NCBI GenBank assembly: GCA_913057775.1
Contig: CAJXOG010000004.1
Span: 1 to 64,000, forward strand
Reading direction: 5' to 3'
DNA: 64,000 bases
Source: an uncultured Fodinibius sp.
GTDB taxonomy: Bacteria > Bacteroidota > Rhodothermia > Balneolales > Balneolaceae
Below, in pieces: positions 35,839 to 43,868 of the stretch (position 1 is its first letter; the number at the start of each line of letters is the position of its first letter). The notes beneath the pieces are model-generated. The model had not been told where the DNA came from. It worked only from the letters and a program-made list of their open reading frames with translations, and did no database searches. The translations under genes were made by a program, and so were the position numbers.

Positions 35839-37062
35839 TTACCCTCTCATAGCTTTTATAGGATTAAGTCGACTAGCTCTGAGAACCGGAATTAAACTAA
35901 AAAGAAGGGTTATGATAAGAATAATGATGGCTTGCCAAACAAAAATTGAAGGCTCTGTTGAAAATTGGAGCATAGGTTGCAAGCCGTAGTTTTCCATGGT
36001 GGTAGCCATATCGCCGGTAAGTTGAATAGGATTTATATTGAAATACCAAGAAATCGGTAAACTCAATAAAATACCTACAGCACTGCCCAGGATAGCGATT
36101 GTTAGGATTTCAACAGCCAGGATTGTAGCGAGCCTGTGGCGTGGAGTACCAATGGAGAGCATAATACCAAATTCGTAGGTCCGCTCGGTAATCATCATCA
36201 ATAGGGTGCCAAGTATGCCAAATCCTACTACCATGTACAGTACTGCCAAAATAATATAGCCGCTCACTCGGTCTACCTCGATTCCCTGAACTAACTCGGG
36301 CATTAGCTCTTGCCAGGCCATGACTTCGTATCTTTCGGTTGATAACTTGTTTATGATATGTTGAACGATACGATCAACATGTTCGGGGTCATCGATAATT
36401 AAAGCGGCACTTGTAAGTCGATTATCAGCTGCCAAGAATTGCTGAGCCTTATGCAGCGGTAGCATAACGAGACTTCTGTTTAGTTCAGGATTGGGCAAGG
36501 TTATCGTTCCTTTTACTGGATACAGACCGGTAGCTGACATACCCCGAAAGCCCTGTCCAAGCAATACCAGGCTGTCACCCAGCTGTATATTGAGACGCTC
36601 CAGCACATCCCTCCCTACAATAGCTGCTTTCTCATCATTTTGTTGAAAATAGCTGCCCGATTGCAGTCTGATTTGGGGATTCATTAAATGCTGTTCAGAC
36701 TTAACATCAATACCAATGACCATAAGCGGACGACTTTGTTGCTTTCCGGCTCCCAGGGCAAATGATTCAATTCGGGGAACTACAGCGGTAACTCCTTTTG
36801 ATTCTTTGAGAATATTTAGCAATGAATCAGTAGCAACAAAACTGTTTTCCAGTGTTTTGTCATCCCAATAGCCGTTTGCATGCACTTGAGCATACCCGCT
36901 GAAGCTGCCTACAGTGGTATCAATCATATCTTTATACTGCCCTTCCTGCATGGATCGCATCACCGCTGATAATAATACAGCAACAGCGATGGAAGTCACC
37001 GTGATGAGCGTCCGGCTTTTATTGCGCCAGATATTTCGCCATGCCAGTTTTATCGATAACAT
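35839..37062 (-). CDS. FtsX/LolC-like ABC permease (first)
   Basis: 407 residues, a paralogue of the next gene: first helix TLITVTSIAVAVLLSAVM, a large extracytoplasmic part and C-terminal helices around YIILAVLYMVVGFGILGTLL, the coupling segment RTYEFGIMLSIGTPRHRL and the tail SRLNPIKAMRG. Starts four bases after the LolA-like gene, fitting a single transcript of LolA-like, two permeases, ATPase and barrel. Confidence 0.9.
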   Translation of the reverse strand: MLSIKLAWRNIWRNKSRTLITVTSIAVAVLLSAVMRSMQEGQYKDMIDTTVGSFSGYAQVHANGYWDDKTLENSFVATDSLLNILKESKGVTAVVPRIESFALGAGKQQSRPLMVIGIDVKSEQHLMNPQIRLQSGSYFQQNDEKAAIVGRDVLERLNIQLGDSLVLLGQGFRGMSATGLYPVKGTITLPNPELNRSLVMLPLHKAQQFLAADNRLTSAALIIDDPEHVDRIVQHIINKLSTERYEVMAWQELMPELVQGIEVDRVSGYIILAVLYMVVGFGILGTLLMMITERTYEFGIMLSIGTPRHRLATILAVEILTIAILGSAVGILLSLPISWYFNINPIQLTGDMATTMENYGLQPMLQFSTEPSIFVWQAIIILIITLLFSLIPVLRASRLNPIKAMRG

Positions 37063-37066
37063 TTCC

Positions 37067-37891
37067 CTAGTTTATCCTTTTCATGTTTTGTATGCTGAAG
37101 AAACGTTCTGAAATGTCGATATTGAATTCGATATCCTCATAGATCATAATTGTTTTTTTGCCGTCCTCTTGTAGCGGAATCATTTCCAGTCGGGTTGGGA
37201 TTGTGCGTCCACTCATTTCCTTAATTTCAGAGCTTTGCATCAGCCTAATGATTTCCTGGTTTTCATCATAAAATTCGGTTCTCAGTTGTAGAAATTCATT
37301 CTTCGAAATAAATGTGATAACCTTTGACCATACCACGGGTGCGTCGGGTTTGGGAATCAACTCGATTTTATAGCAATCGTAATTGCTGATTGTGGAATCT
37401 CCCACTAAAGTATGTCTGTAATCTGTTACGATAGATGATTCCCGAACCAGGTCGTTGTTGGAAAAGTCAGATCCCATCCAAGATTGACTCATCATCGAGG
37501 GCGGAAGTTTTATTGTTCTATTGATATCTGGCAGCCAGTTCCAGATTTCATTTTCGCGTTTCAAGTAGGCTGAACCTTCATCCCGAGCAGGCGCCGTAAT
37601 TAAAATTAGGCTGTAGTCTTCGTCCATGCTCCACGCTTTCATTGAAACACTGCGCTCCCATGTCGGGCGGACGATTTTCATTGTCATTTCGGCCCGTGAG
37701 CTTTTGCCTCGCATCTTTTCATCAGCTTTCTTAATAATTTCGGAAGCATCTTGTGCAGTTGCTAATAGAGGTAAAGCTGCGAAAAATGTTAGAATGGCTA
37801 AAAGTATGGGAGCGATAGAAATATACTTCTTAGTGAAAATCGTAATATTCGAACAATGAATATTTGGAGGTATTTTCCTTGGAGTGGTCAT
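37067..37891 (-). CDS. LolA-like outer-membrane lipoprotein-sorting family protein
   Basis: 274 residues. Signal peptide with hydrophobic core near residues 25-45 (APILLAILTFFAALPLLATA). The mature part matches the COG2834-type fold: DASEIIKKADEKMRG, SRAEMTMKIVRP, NEIWNWLPDINRTIKLPPSM, WMGSDFSNNDLV, then VITFISKNEFLQLRTEFYD. Such periplasmic half-barrels carry lipid-like cargo. As the first gene of the operon it could shuttle cargo from the ABC permeases to the outer-membrane barrel. The operon is inserted between hisH and hisA. Confidence 0.82.
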   Translation of the reverse strand: MTTPRKIPPNIHCSNITIFTKKYISIAPILLAILTFFAALPLLATAQDASEIIKKADEKMRGKSSRAEMTMKIVRPTWERSVSMKAWSMDEDYSLILITAPARDEGSAYLKRENEIWNWLPDINRTIKLPPSMMSQSWMGSDFSNNDLVRESSIVTDYRHTLVGDSTISNYDCYKIELIPKPDAPVVWSKVITFISKNEFLQLRTEFYDENQEIIRLMQSSEIKEMSGRTIPTRLEMIPLQEDGKKTIMIYEDIEFNIDISERFFSIQNMKRIN

Positions 37892-38012
37892 TTACATCAA
37901 TTGAATGGATATTTGATTAAAATGTAAACGGTACAAACTCTGAATGCAATAAAAGAATAGCTTATTTTAGAGAAGAAACAGAAGGGAGATAAGAAAAGAC
38001 TGAATAATTCTT

Positions 38013-38624
38013 CTACTTTTGCATATTCATTTCGTCATGAACATGCTGTAGAAAATTTTGTAGTAGTAGCGATCCTATTTTTCCTGACTTTTCGGGATGA
38101 AATTGTACTCCCCAAAAATTTTCTTTGCAGACAACAGAAGTAAAAGGTTGAATGTACTGGCAGGTTGCTACGGTGTATGTATTGAGAGGAGCAAAAAAAC
38201 TATGTACGTAATAAAAAAAATGATCGTCGGTTAGTGAATCCATAAGTGGATGAGCAGAAATATCTTGAAAAGTATTCCATCCCATATGGGGTACTTTTGC
38301 TTTGGAAGAATCGAATTTTTTAAGTCGCCCCGGAATAATACCCAAACCATCAGATTCACCCTCTTCGGATGATTCATAAAACAACTGCATTCCAAGGCAA
38401 ATCCCCAATACTGGTTTCTTGGTGTTTTTAAGCCACTCGTCCAGACCATTCTTTTGAAGGGATTTCATGGCCGGTTGCGCGTGGCCAACACCGGGAAAAA
38501 TGATGCCGTCAGCCTCATCAAGCTCTTCCTTTTTATCGGTAATGATATGTGGCTCATCAAGTCGTTTAAAGGCATTTGATACAGAGGCAAGGTTACCAGC
38601 CTCATAATTAATAATTGCGATCAT
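38013..38624 (-). CDS. hisH: HisH, glutaminase subunit of IGP synthase
   Basis: 203 residues, class I glutamine amidotransferase. Nucleophile Cys in LGICLGMQLF (about residue 76), oxyanion region FPGVGHAQPAM, PHMGWNTF, and the His-Glu pair in VQFHPEKSG (about 177-179). Supplies ammonia to HisF. It starts one base after hisB ends. The downstream his gene is not hisA but a foreign five-gene operon 120 bases on. Confidence 0.95.
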   Translation of the reverse strand: MIAIINYEAGNLASVSNAFKRLDEPHIITDKKEELDEADGIIFPGVGHAQPAMKSLQKNGLDEWLKNTKKPVLGICLGMQLFYESSEEGESDGLGIIPGRLKKFDSSKAKVPHMGWNTFQDISAHPLMDSLTDDHFFYYVHSFFAPLNTYTVATCQYIQPFTSVVCKENFWGVQFHPEKSGKIGSLLLQNFLQHVHDEMNMQK

Positions 38625-38625
38625 C

Positions 38626-39516
38626 TTACAATAAGTTCTTTGTCGTGGGTAATACGTTTAGGTTTCGTTCATTTCGACTGATAGCAGCACGTAAGCATCG
38701 CGCAAATCCTTTAAAGCACCCTTCAATTTGATGGTGATCATTCTTGCCGTCAATAGAAATATGCAGGGTCGCTTGTAGATTAATAGCCAGTGAATAAAAG
38801 AAATGCTCGACCATTTCTGTCGGAAAATCACCAACTACATCTCTTTTAAAAGAACCATCGAACTTTAAATAGGGGCGACCCGAGAAGTCCAGTGCTACAG
38901 TCGCAAGGGTTTCATCCATAGGCAACGCGAATCCGTATCGCTGAATTCCAATTTTGTTGTCAAGGGCATCATTAATTGTTTTTCCCAAAGTGATGGCGAC
39001 ATCTTCGATAGTGTGATGTTCATCTACTTCAAGGTCACCGGTACAGGAAATATCCAGATCTATCAACCCGTGCTTGGCAATCTGTTCCAGCATATGATCA
39101 AAAAAATTAAGTCCGGTAGAAATATTGCTTCGCCCGGTGCCGTCGAGATTAACAGCTATACTGATATCAGTTTCTGCTGTTTTTCGTTCTTGGGTAGCTT
39201 TTCGGGTAGGAAAGCAGATTTTATTGCTGAGCGCGATCCAATCCGGAGCTGTTTCAATTTCAGATCCATCATTATCCAGTGCTTTAAGATCATTTTTTTC
39301 AGCAATAATCTGCAGATCAATGGCATCAGGCAGGGTTTTTACGGATGTTATTTTTTCATTCTCCAGCAGCTGTTGCTGTTGTTTGGACAAATCTTCGGTG
39401 AGGAAGAAGAGTTGATGATCAAATTCTTGCAGTCGTTTCAGACCGTAGAGAGCGCCGCTCCAGAGTAAATTGTTATCGGAACCGGACAAGGCCTCTGTAG
39501 AAATTCTGATATTCAT
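38626..39516 (-). CDS. hisB: HisB, imidazoleglycerol-phosphate dehydratase with vestigial N-domain
   Basis: 296 residues. The dehydratase begins near residue 104 (RKATQERKTAETDISI) and is complete: NFFDHMLEQIAKHG (138-151), DEHHTIEDV (165-173), and a second metal motif NDHHQIE near the end. In bifunctional HisB a HAD phosphatase of about 165 residues precedes it; here only about 103 residues remain. They keep a helix-strand resembling HAD motif II (GLKRLQEF...LFFLTED), but the DxDGT nucleophile motif is absent. Histidinol-phosphatase activity is therefore unlikely from this protein. Its ATG overlaps the hisC stop by four bases. Confidence 0.9.
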   Translation of the reverse strand: MNIRISTEALSGSDNNLLWSGALYGLKRLQEFDHQLFFLTEDLSKQQQQLLENEKITSVKTLPDAIDLQIIAEKNDLKALDNDGSEIETAPDWIALSNKICFPTRKATQERKTAETDISIAVNLDGTGRSNISTGLNFFDHMLEQIAKHGLIDLDISCTGDLEVDEHHTIEDVAITLGKTINDALDNKIGIQRYGFALPMDETLATVALDFSGRPYLKFDGSFKRDVVGDFPTEMVEHFFYSLAINLQATLHISIDGKNDHHQIEGCFKGFARCLRAAISRNERNLNVLPTTKNLL

Positions 39517-40574
39517 CGTCCTAAACTTTTTAAAGCTGAAATTAATCGTTTATTCTCATCCGGTGTTCCCACCGTGATGCGTAAACAGTTTTCGCAGAGT
39601 GGTTGCTCACCACGATATCTTATGATGATATTCTGCTTGGTAAGTTGTTCATAGACATTCTTGGCATCGGTAAATTTTGCAAGTAAAAAGTTGGCTTCGC
39701 TTTTGTAAACCTTCTGCACCATTTTCAGTTGTCCCAACTTGTCTTTAAGCTCCTTTCGTTCCTTTTTTATGGCATCCATGCGAAATTGTACGGTTTCCCA
39801 GTTTTGCAATCCTTTTATTGCTTGCTGAGCCGTTAATTTATTGATGTTGTACGGTGCCTTCACCTTCATCATATAATCAACAATTTCTTCTTGAGCATAA
39901 GTAATTCCGAGCCGGATACCGGCTAATCCAAATGACTTAGATAGCGTTTGAAGTACAACAAGATTGGGATATTCAACTACTTTGTCGGCCCAGCTTTCTT
40001 GGTTGCTAAAATCGATATAGGCCTCGTCGATGATGACAATACCTCTAAAGTCCTGAATTAATTTCTGAATCGCTGAGGTTGCAAAAGTGTTTCCGGTTGG
40101 ATTGTTTGGTGAACATAGAAAAAGCATTTTGGTATTCGGTTTTACGGCATCCAAAATTTTATCCACACGGAGTTGAAAATCTTTCTCATCTAATAGTACT
40201 TCATCAACGGAGATGTCGTGAATATTAGCAGACACCTTATACATGCCATAGGTGGGTGGAGTTGTGAGTACGCGATCTTTTCCCGGACGGCAAAAAATCC
40301 GATATAGCAGGTCGATTCCTTCGTCACTGCCAACGCCGGTAAATACATTTTGAGGACGAACGCCCCGCCATTCGGCGATAAGTTCTCGCAAGTTTTTTTG
40401 TTTGGGGTCGGGATAGCGATGCAATTGTTGATTGTCAGAAAATGGAGCACCCAGACTATTTTCATTAGCATCAAGCAGCAGTCCTTCACCAAAATCTTCC
40501 CGGGCACTGTGATAGGGAACCAACTTTTTAATGTTGGGACGAACGAGTTTTTCAAGATCAAAAGATCGATTCAT
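39513..40574 (-). CDS. hisC: HisC, histidinol-phosphate aminotransferase
   Basis: 353 residues, PLP fold type I. LLDANENSLGAPF near residue 33, SPNNPTGNTF near 155, IIDEAYIDFS, the PLP lysine in LQTLSKSFGLAGIRLG (about residue 213), and the C-terminal Arg in LRITVGTPDEN. Converts imidazole-acetol phosphate to histidinol phosphate. Twenty bases from hisD and overlapping hisB, so within the main his operon. Confidence 0.95.
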   Translation of the reverse strand: MNRSFDLEKLVRPNIKKLVPYHSAREDFGEGLLLDANENSLGAPFSDNQQLHRYPDPKQKNLRELIAEWRGVRPQNVFTGVGSDEGIDLLYRIFCRPGKDRVLTTPPTYGMYKVSANIHDISVDEVLLDEKDFQLRVDKILDAVKPNTKMLFLCSPNNPTGNTFATSAIQKLIQDFRGIVIIDEAYIDFSNQESWADKVVEYPNLVVLQTLSKSFGLAGIRLGITYAQEEIVDYMMKVKAPYNINKLTAQQAIKGLQNWETVQFRMDAIKKERKELKDKLGQLKMVQKVYKSEANFLLAKFTDAKNVYEQLTKQNIIIRYRGEQPLCENCLRITVGTPDENKRLISALKSLGR

Positions 40575-40593
40575 AATGTGGTAAAAAAAATCT

Positions 40594-41889
40594 TTAAGTA
40601 TTTTTGTTGATATCTTTTAGACGTATAGATACAGCATTTTTATGGGCTTCCAACTTTTCTAGTCCCGCCAGCTTTTCAATAGTAGGACCCACATTTTGTA
40701 AGCCATTAGCTGTAATTTTTTGCATGGTAATCTGCTTTAAAAAAGAATCTACAGAAACGCCGCTAAACATCCGTGCATAACCGTAAGTGGGGAGCGTGTG
40801 ATTTGTTCCCGATGCGTAATCGCCGGCACTTTCGGGAGTCCATGGACCCAGAAATACCGATCCAGCGTTCATAATCTGATCTTCGTATTGTTCCGGATTT
40901 TTGCACTGTACAATCAGATGTTCCGGAGCATACTGATTGGAAAATGAAAAACCTTCATCAAGGGTATCTACCGTTAGAATAAAACTTTTATCTATGGCCT
41001 TTTGGGCAACTTTTTGTCGAGGAAGTTTTGTTAGTTGTTGATCAATTTCGCGCTGGCATTGATCTAGATCAAAATCAGGAGTTGCAACTAATACCACTTG
41101 GCTGTCTTCGCCGTGTTCGGCCTGTGAAAGCAGATCAGCTGCTACATAAGCAGGGTTGGCTGTCTCATCAGCAATGACGAGCACTTCAGAGGGGCCGGCC
41201 GGCATATCAATAGCAATTTGGGCCTCACTGTTTTGTAACATCATTTTTGCCGCCGTTACATATTGATTACCTGGACCTAAAATTTTATCCACTTTTGGGA
41301 CGGTTTCTGTCCCGAGAGCCATTCCGGCTACCGCTTGTGCTCCACCGGCTTTTAAGAGATGTGTTGCTCCAATCTTTTTTGCGATATACAGAATCTCATC
41401 CGCAATAGAGCCATCATTTTTAGGGGGCGTTGCGACCACTATCGTTGAGCATCCTGCCAGCATAGCAGGGATGCCAAGCATCATCAGGGTAGAGGGGAGG
41501 ATGGCCGTTCCGCCGGGTACATATAATCCCACTCGCTCAATTGGACGAGTAACTTGTTTGCATTGTACGCCAGGCATTGTTTCTACTTCGAGCGGTTGAG
41601 GTAACTGTGCTTTATGAAACTGATAAATATTATCAAAAGCCGTATCAATTGCTTCTCTTATATCGTCTGCAATAGCTACCTCTTGTTTCGCGGGATTGAG
41701 TACGAGCGGATCAGGGGTTACGCCATCGAACTGCTGCGTAAAGTGATTGATGCCAGCGTTGCCTTCTTCATTTACCTGTTGGATAATGGGCTCAACCTGT
41801 CCGAATATGGACTGGAAATCCATTTTAGGTCGCTGGATAAGTTCTTTGAGCTGACTATCCGATAGGTTTTTATAGCTATATATATTCAT
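40594..41889 (-). CDS. hisD: HisD, histidinol dehydrogenase
   Basis: 431 residues. RVGLYVPGGTAILPSTLMML, DMPAGPSEVLVIADETANP, DLLSQAEHGEDSQ (zinc and catalytic residues), the catalytic Glu-His in NQYAPEHLIVQ and SAGDYASGTNHTLPTYGYA. Oxidises histidinol to histidine with two NAD. Seven bases downstream of hisG. Confidence 0.96.
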   Translation of the reverse strand: MNIYSYKNLSDSQLKELIQRPKMDFQSIFGQVEPIIQQVNEEGNAGINHFTQQFDGVTPDPLVLNPAKQEVAIADDIREAIDTAFDNIYQFHKAQLPQPLEVETMPGVQCKQVTRPIERVGLYVPGGTAILPSTLMMLGIPAMLAGCSTIVVATPPKNDGSIADEILYIAKKIGATHLLKAGGAQAVAGMALGTETVPKVDKILGPGNQYVTAAKMMLQNSEAQIAIDMPAGPSEVLVIADETANPAYVAADLLSQAEHGEDSQVVLVATPDFDLDQCQREIDQQLTKLPRQKVAQKAIDKSFILTVDTLDEGFSFSNQYAPEHLIVQCKNPEQYEDQIMNAGSVFLGPWTPESAGDYASGTNHTLPTYGYARMFSGVSVDSFLKQITMQKITANGLQNVGPTIEKLAGLEKLEAHKNAVSIRLKDINKNT

Positions 41890-41896
41890 ATCTGTT

Positions 41897-42778
41897 TTAC
41901 AATATCATGCTTTCAATGGGAAGTATCACAATACCACTGGCGCCTTCAGCTTTTAGTTTTTCCATCACTACCCAGAACTCATCAATGGGAATGACCGTGT
42001 GAATAGCAACCATGCCATTATCGGCAAGCGGCATTACGGTGGGACTTTTTAGCGATGGAATAATTTCTTTGATCTTGGGAACAGCTTCTTCCGGAGCATT
42101 CATCATAATATAACGACTGCGCTCGGCCTGTTGGTGGCCATCCATTCGCTGTAGGAATTTTTCAATAAGCTGCTGCTTCCCGGGAGATAGTTTTTTGTTG
42201 GTACGAATCAGTTGGGTTTCTGATTCTAATATCGTCTCCAGCTCTTCGAGTCCGTTGGCTTTGAGCGTATTTCCGGTAGAAACAAGATCACAAATGGCAT
42301 CGGCTACCTCAAGACGGGGAGCAATTTCTACGGCCCCCGAAATGGTTACGATTTCAGCATTGATATCACGTTCTTCGAAAAAATTTCGTGTTAAATTTGG
42401 ATAGCTTGTAGCTATCGATTTACCTTCGAAGTCTGCAACCGATTCAATATCGCCATTTTTGCGAGCAGCCAGTGAAAGACGGCAAATCCCGTAATCAAGT
42501 CCACGGAGAACAGTAACATCGGCTCCTTTTTCCTGTGTTTCATTAGCACCTACAAAGCCGAGATCACAGACGCCGTCCTGTACATATTCGGGGATGTCAT
42601 CATCCCGGATCAACAGGAGCTCAACGTCGAAATTGCGACATTTTACAAGCAGGTTTCGTTTGTAATCATCAAAACGGAGGCCGATACCTTTGAGCAGATC
42701 AATGGTTTTATCGGTCAGTCGACCTGATTTTTGAATGGCTATACGTAAAGAAGTAGTAGAATCAGCAGTGCGTTGCAT
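41897..42778 (-). CDS. hisG: HisG, ATP phosphoribosyltransferase (long form)
   Basis: 293 residues, the long form. RIAIQKSGRLTDKTIDLL at the start, GVCDLGFVGANE, the PRPP/ATP region VEIAPRLEVADAICDLVSTG, and a C-terminal regulatory ACT-like domain (from about residue 220) with the end VILPIESMIL. First and committed step of histidine synthesis, with histidine feedback through the C-terminal domain. A predicted His leader peptide and hairpin lie in the 150 bases upstream. Confidence 0.96.
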   Translation of the reverse strand: MQRTADSTTSLRIAIQKSGRLTDKTIDLLKGIGLRFDDYKRNLLVKCRNFDVELLLIRDDDIPEYVQDGVCDLGFVGANETQEKGADVTVLRGLDYGICRLSLAARKNGDIESVADFEGKSIATSYPNLTRNFFEERDINAEIVTISGAVEIAPRLEVADAICDLVSTGNTLKANGLEELETILESETQLIRTNKKLSPGKQQLIEKFLQRMDGHQQAERSRYIMMNAPEEAVPKIKEIIPSLKSPTVMPLADNGMVAIHTVIPIDEFWVVMEKLKAEGASGIVILPIESMIL

Positions 42779-42815
42779 AACAAATAGTTATTGAAATTTA
42801 ATTGGGAAAACTGTT

Positions 42816-42852
42816 AAAAAAGTAGGGAGAAACGATGTAGCCTCGGCTACAT
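42816..42852 (-). terminator. Attenuator hairpin and T-run before hisG
   Basis: Minus-strand ATGTAGCC / GGCTACAT stem (42835-42852), followed after 13 bases by T6 (42816-42821). The gap between stem and T-run is longer than in a standard terminator, so an alternative pairing reaching nearer the T-run is possible. It lies between the His-leader stop and the hisG start, where an attenuator is expected. Confidence 0.5.
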
Positions 42853-42861
42853 AAAGTGATG

Positions 42862-42930
42862 CTATTGACGGGGCCAACCGCCGTGATGGAGGTGAGAATA
42901 AATGGATATATGTAGGCTTTGTTTTTGCAT
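42862..42930 (-). CDS. Predicted histidine leader peptide
   Basis: ATG-initiated 22-codon frame ending in TAG: residues include a His at 7, then HLHH at 13-16, so four His codons, three of them within four codons. It is on the hisG strand with the stop 83 bases before the hisG ATG and a hairpin plus T-run between. This arrangement matches classic his attenuation, in which stalling at His codons in shortage prevents terminator folding. No Shine-Dalgarno is visible; the TATCTTTG box just upstream would put the start of transcription close to the ATG. Inferred from sequence, not from homology. Confidence 0.72.
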   Translation of the reverse strand: MQKQSLHISIYSHLHHGGWPRQ

Positions 42931-42935
42931 CAGGC

Positions 42936-42943
42936 CAAAGATA
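42936..42943 (-). promoter_or_regulatory. Candidate -7 box for the his operon
   Basis: Minus-strand TATCTTTG matches TAnnTTTG. Expected transcription would begin within a few bases of the leader ATG. A TTG lies 25 bases further upstream, somewhat too far for the usual -33 element. Confidence 0.4.
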
Positions 42944-43050
42944 AGGTTTTTACAGAATTCTTCCACACCAATTTGATTTAATTTTTCCGAGATTTATTAT
43001 ATATGAGTGTATTTAACCTGATGATTTAGAAAATCATTCCTCAAAAGTAA

Positions 43051-43079
43051 AAAGGCTCCCTGTAAAATAGGGAGCCTTT
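43051..43079 (-). terminator. Terminator between propeller remnant and his leader
   Basis: Perfect stem AAAGGCTCCCT / AGGGAGCCTTT with a seven-base loop; T-rich sequence follows on the minus strand. It insulates the his leader from upstream transcription. Confidence 0.85.
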
Positions 43080-43104
43080 GCTGCAAGTTTGAAGTATGTT
43101 CAGC

Positions 43105-43296
43105 TTATCGTTCCAGGATCATACCACCAGCACCTACTGCAATATCAGGTATAGTATCAGATTCCTGCACGACGGCATTTATGTTCTCGCTTGTGGGGAG
43201 TTTCTTGGGATGACCAGTCGGATCCATTATAGCTGATAATAGTTGCATTACCGCCAACGGCATAACCACTCTGGTCTTCAGTATCGACTTCAATTT
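43105..43296 (-). pseudogene. Frameshifted fragment of a beta-propeller (AVGG...I) repeat protein
   Basis: Read on the minus strand, one frame gives EDQSGYAVGGNATIISYNGS followed by DWSSQE; another gives NINAVVQESDTIPDIAVGAG followed by GMILER and a stop. Both are recognisable blades of the AVGxGGTI(L/I) propeller repeat, but they sit in different frames, so at least one frameshift has occurred. No start codon or upstream remainder of the gene is present. It is a decayed 3' end, perhaps of a secreted sensor-like protein, and still has a terminator. Confidence 0.6.
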
Positions 43297-43404
43297 AGGT
43301 TAATAAAATTGTTTTGAGGCCGGGAATGTTTTAGGGTAAATTCGCTTTCATAGGGATTTTAGATTAAGTTCTTTTACGACCTGTCTAAACATGTTCGAAT
43401 TAAA

Positions 43405-43436
43405 AAAAGGCCCTTGCCGTTTAGCAAGAGCCTTTG
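43405..43436 (-). terminator. Terminator-like hairpin
   Basis: AAAGGC-CTTGC / GCAAG-GCCTTT stem with a single C-A mismatch and a T-run on the minus strand. It lies about 150 bases downstream of the 29-aa membrane microprotein and could end its transcript. Confidence 0.75.
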
Positions 43437-43588
43437 ACTGTTCATGTTACCTTGAGGGGTAAATGAATGATATTAGTTTGAATTTTCTATCAGCTGCATA
43501 TTATCTGATTCTGTGCTATTAGCTTAGGTGACCGTATTTTGGAGGAACGGGATATTGAAAGCCCGATTGTTAATTTCTGCAGCTAAAA

Positions 43589-43678
43589 CTATGCTGATAT
43601 GGCAACTACAAATACAATTAGCATCAATGTAAATAGCGTAAGTTGAATGATGGGATTATGAACAATTCGTTTATGCAT
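43589..43678 (-). CDS. 29-aa single-pass membrane microprotein
   Basis: ATG to TAG frame of 29 codons. A basic start (HKRIVHNP) is followed by an uninterrupted hydrophobic helix of about 20 residues (IIQLTLFTLMLIVFVVAISA) that reaches the C-terminus. This is the pattern of a bacterial small membrane protein and is unlikely in random sequence. A terminator-like hairpin lies downstream on the same strand. No known family recognised; the neighbourhood is otherwise gene-free from 43297 to 43868. Confidence 0.45.
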   Translation of the reverse strand: MHKRIVHNPIIQLTLFTLMLIVFVVAISA

Positions 43679-43868
43679 ACGATCGCTGTTTCTGATGATA
43701 TCTAATTAGCCTAATTTAAAGAGTAAAAAGGTTTCATTGTTCCGGGATTTCTGATATTTCTTAAAGGAGTAAAAAAGGATGAATTTTTATCGTTAATCGA
43801 TTGAAGTATTATTTGTAAAAGGCTATTCTTACATCCCACTAATTAAAACAGCTAACAGACATTCTATT

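Noticed and set aside
43130-43293. Intact 62-residue gene on the minus strand
   Set aside because: The frame covers propeller sequence only in its second half; the first half is meaningful in a different frame, so it is better read as a frameshifted remnant.
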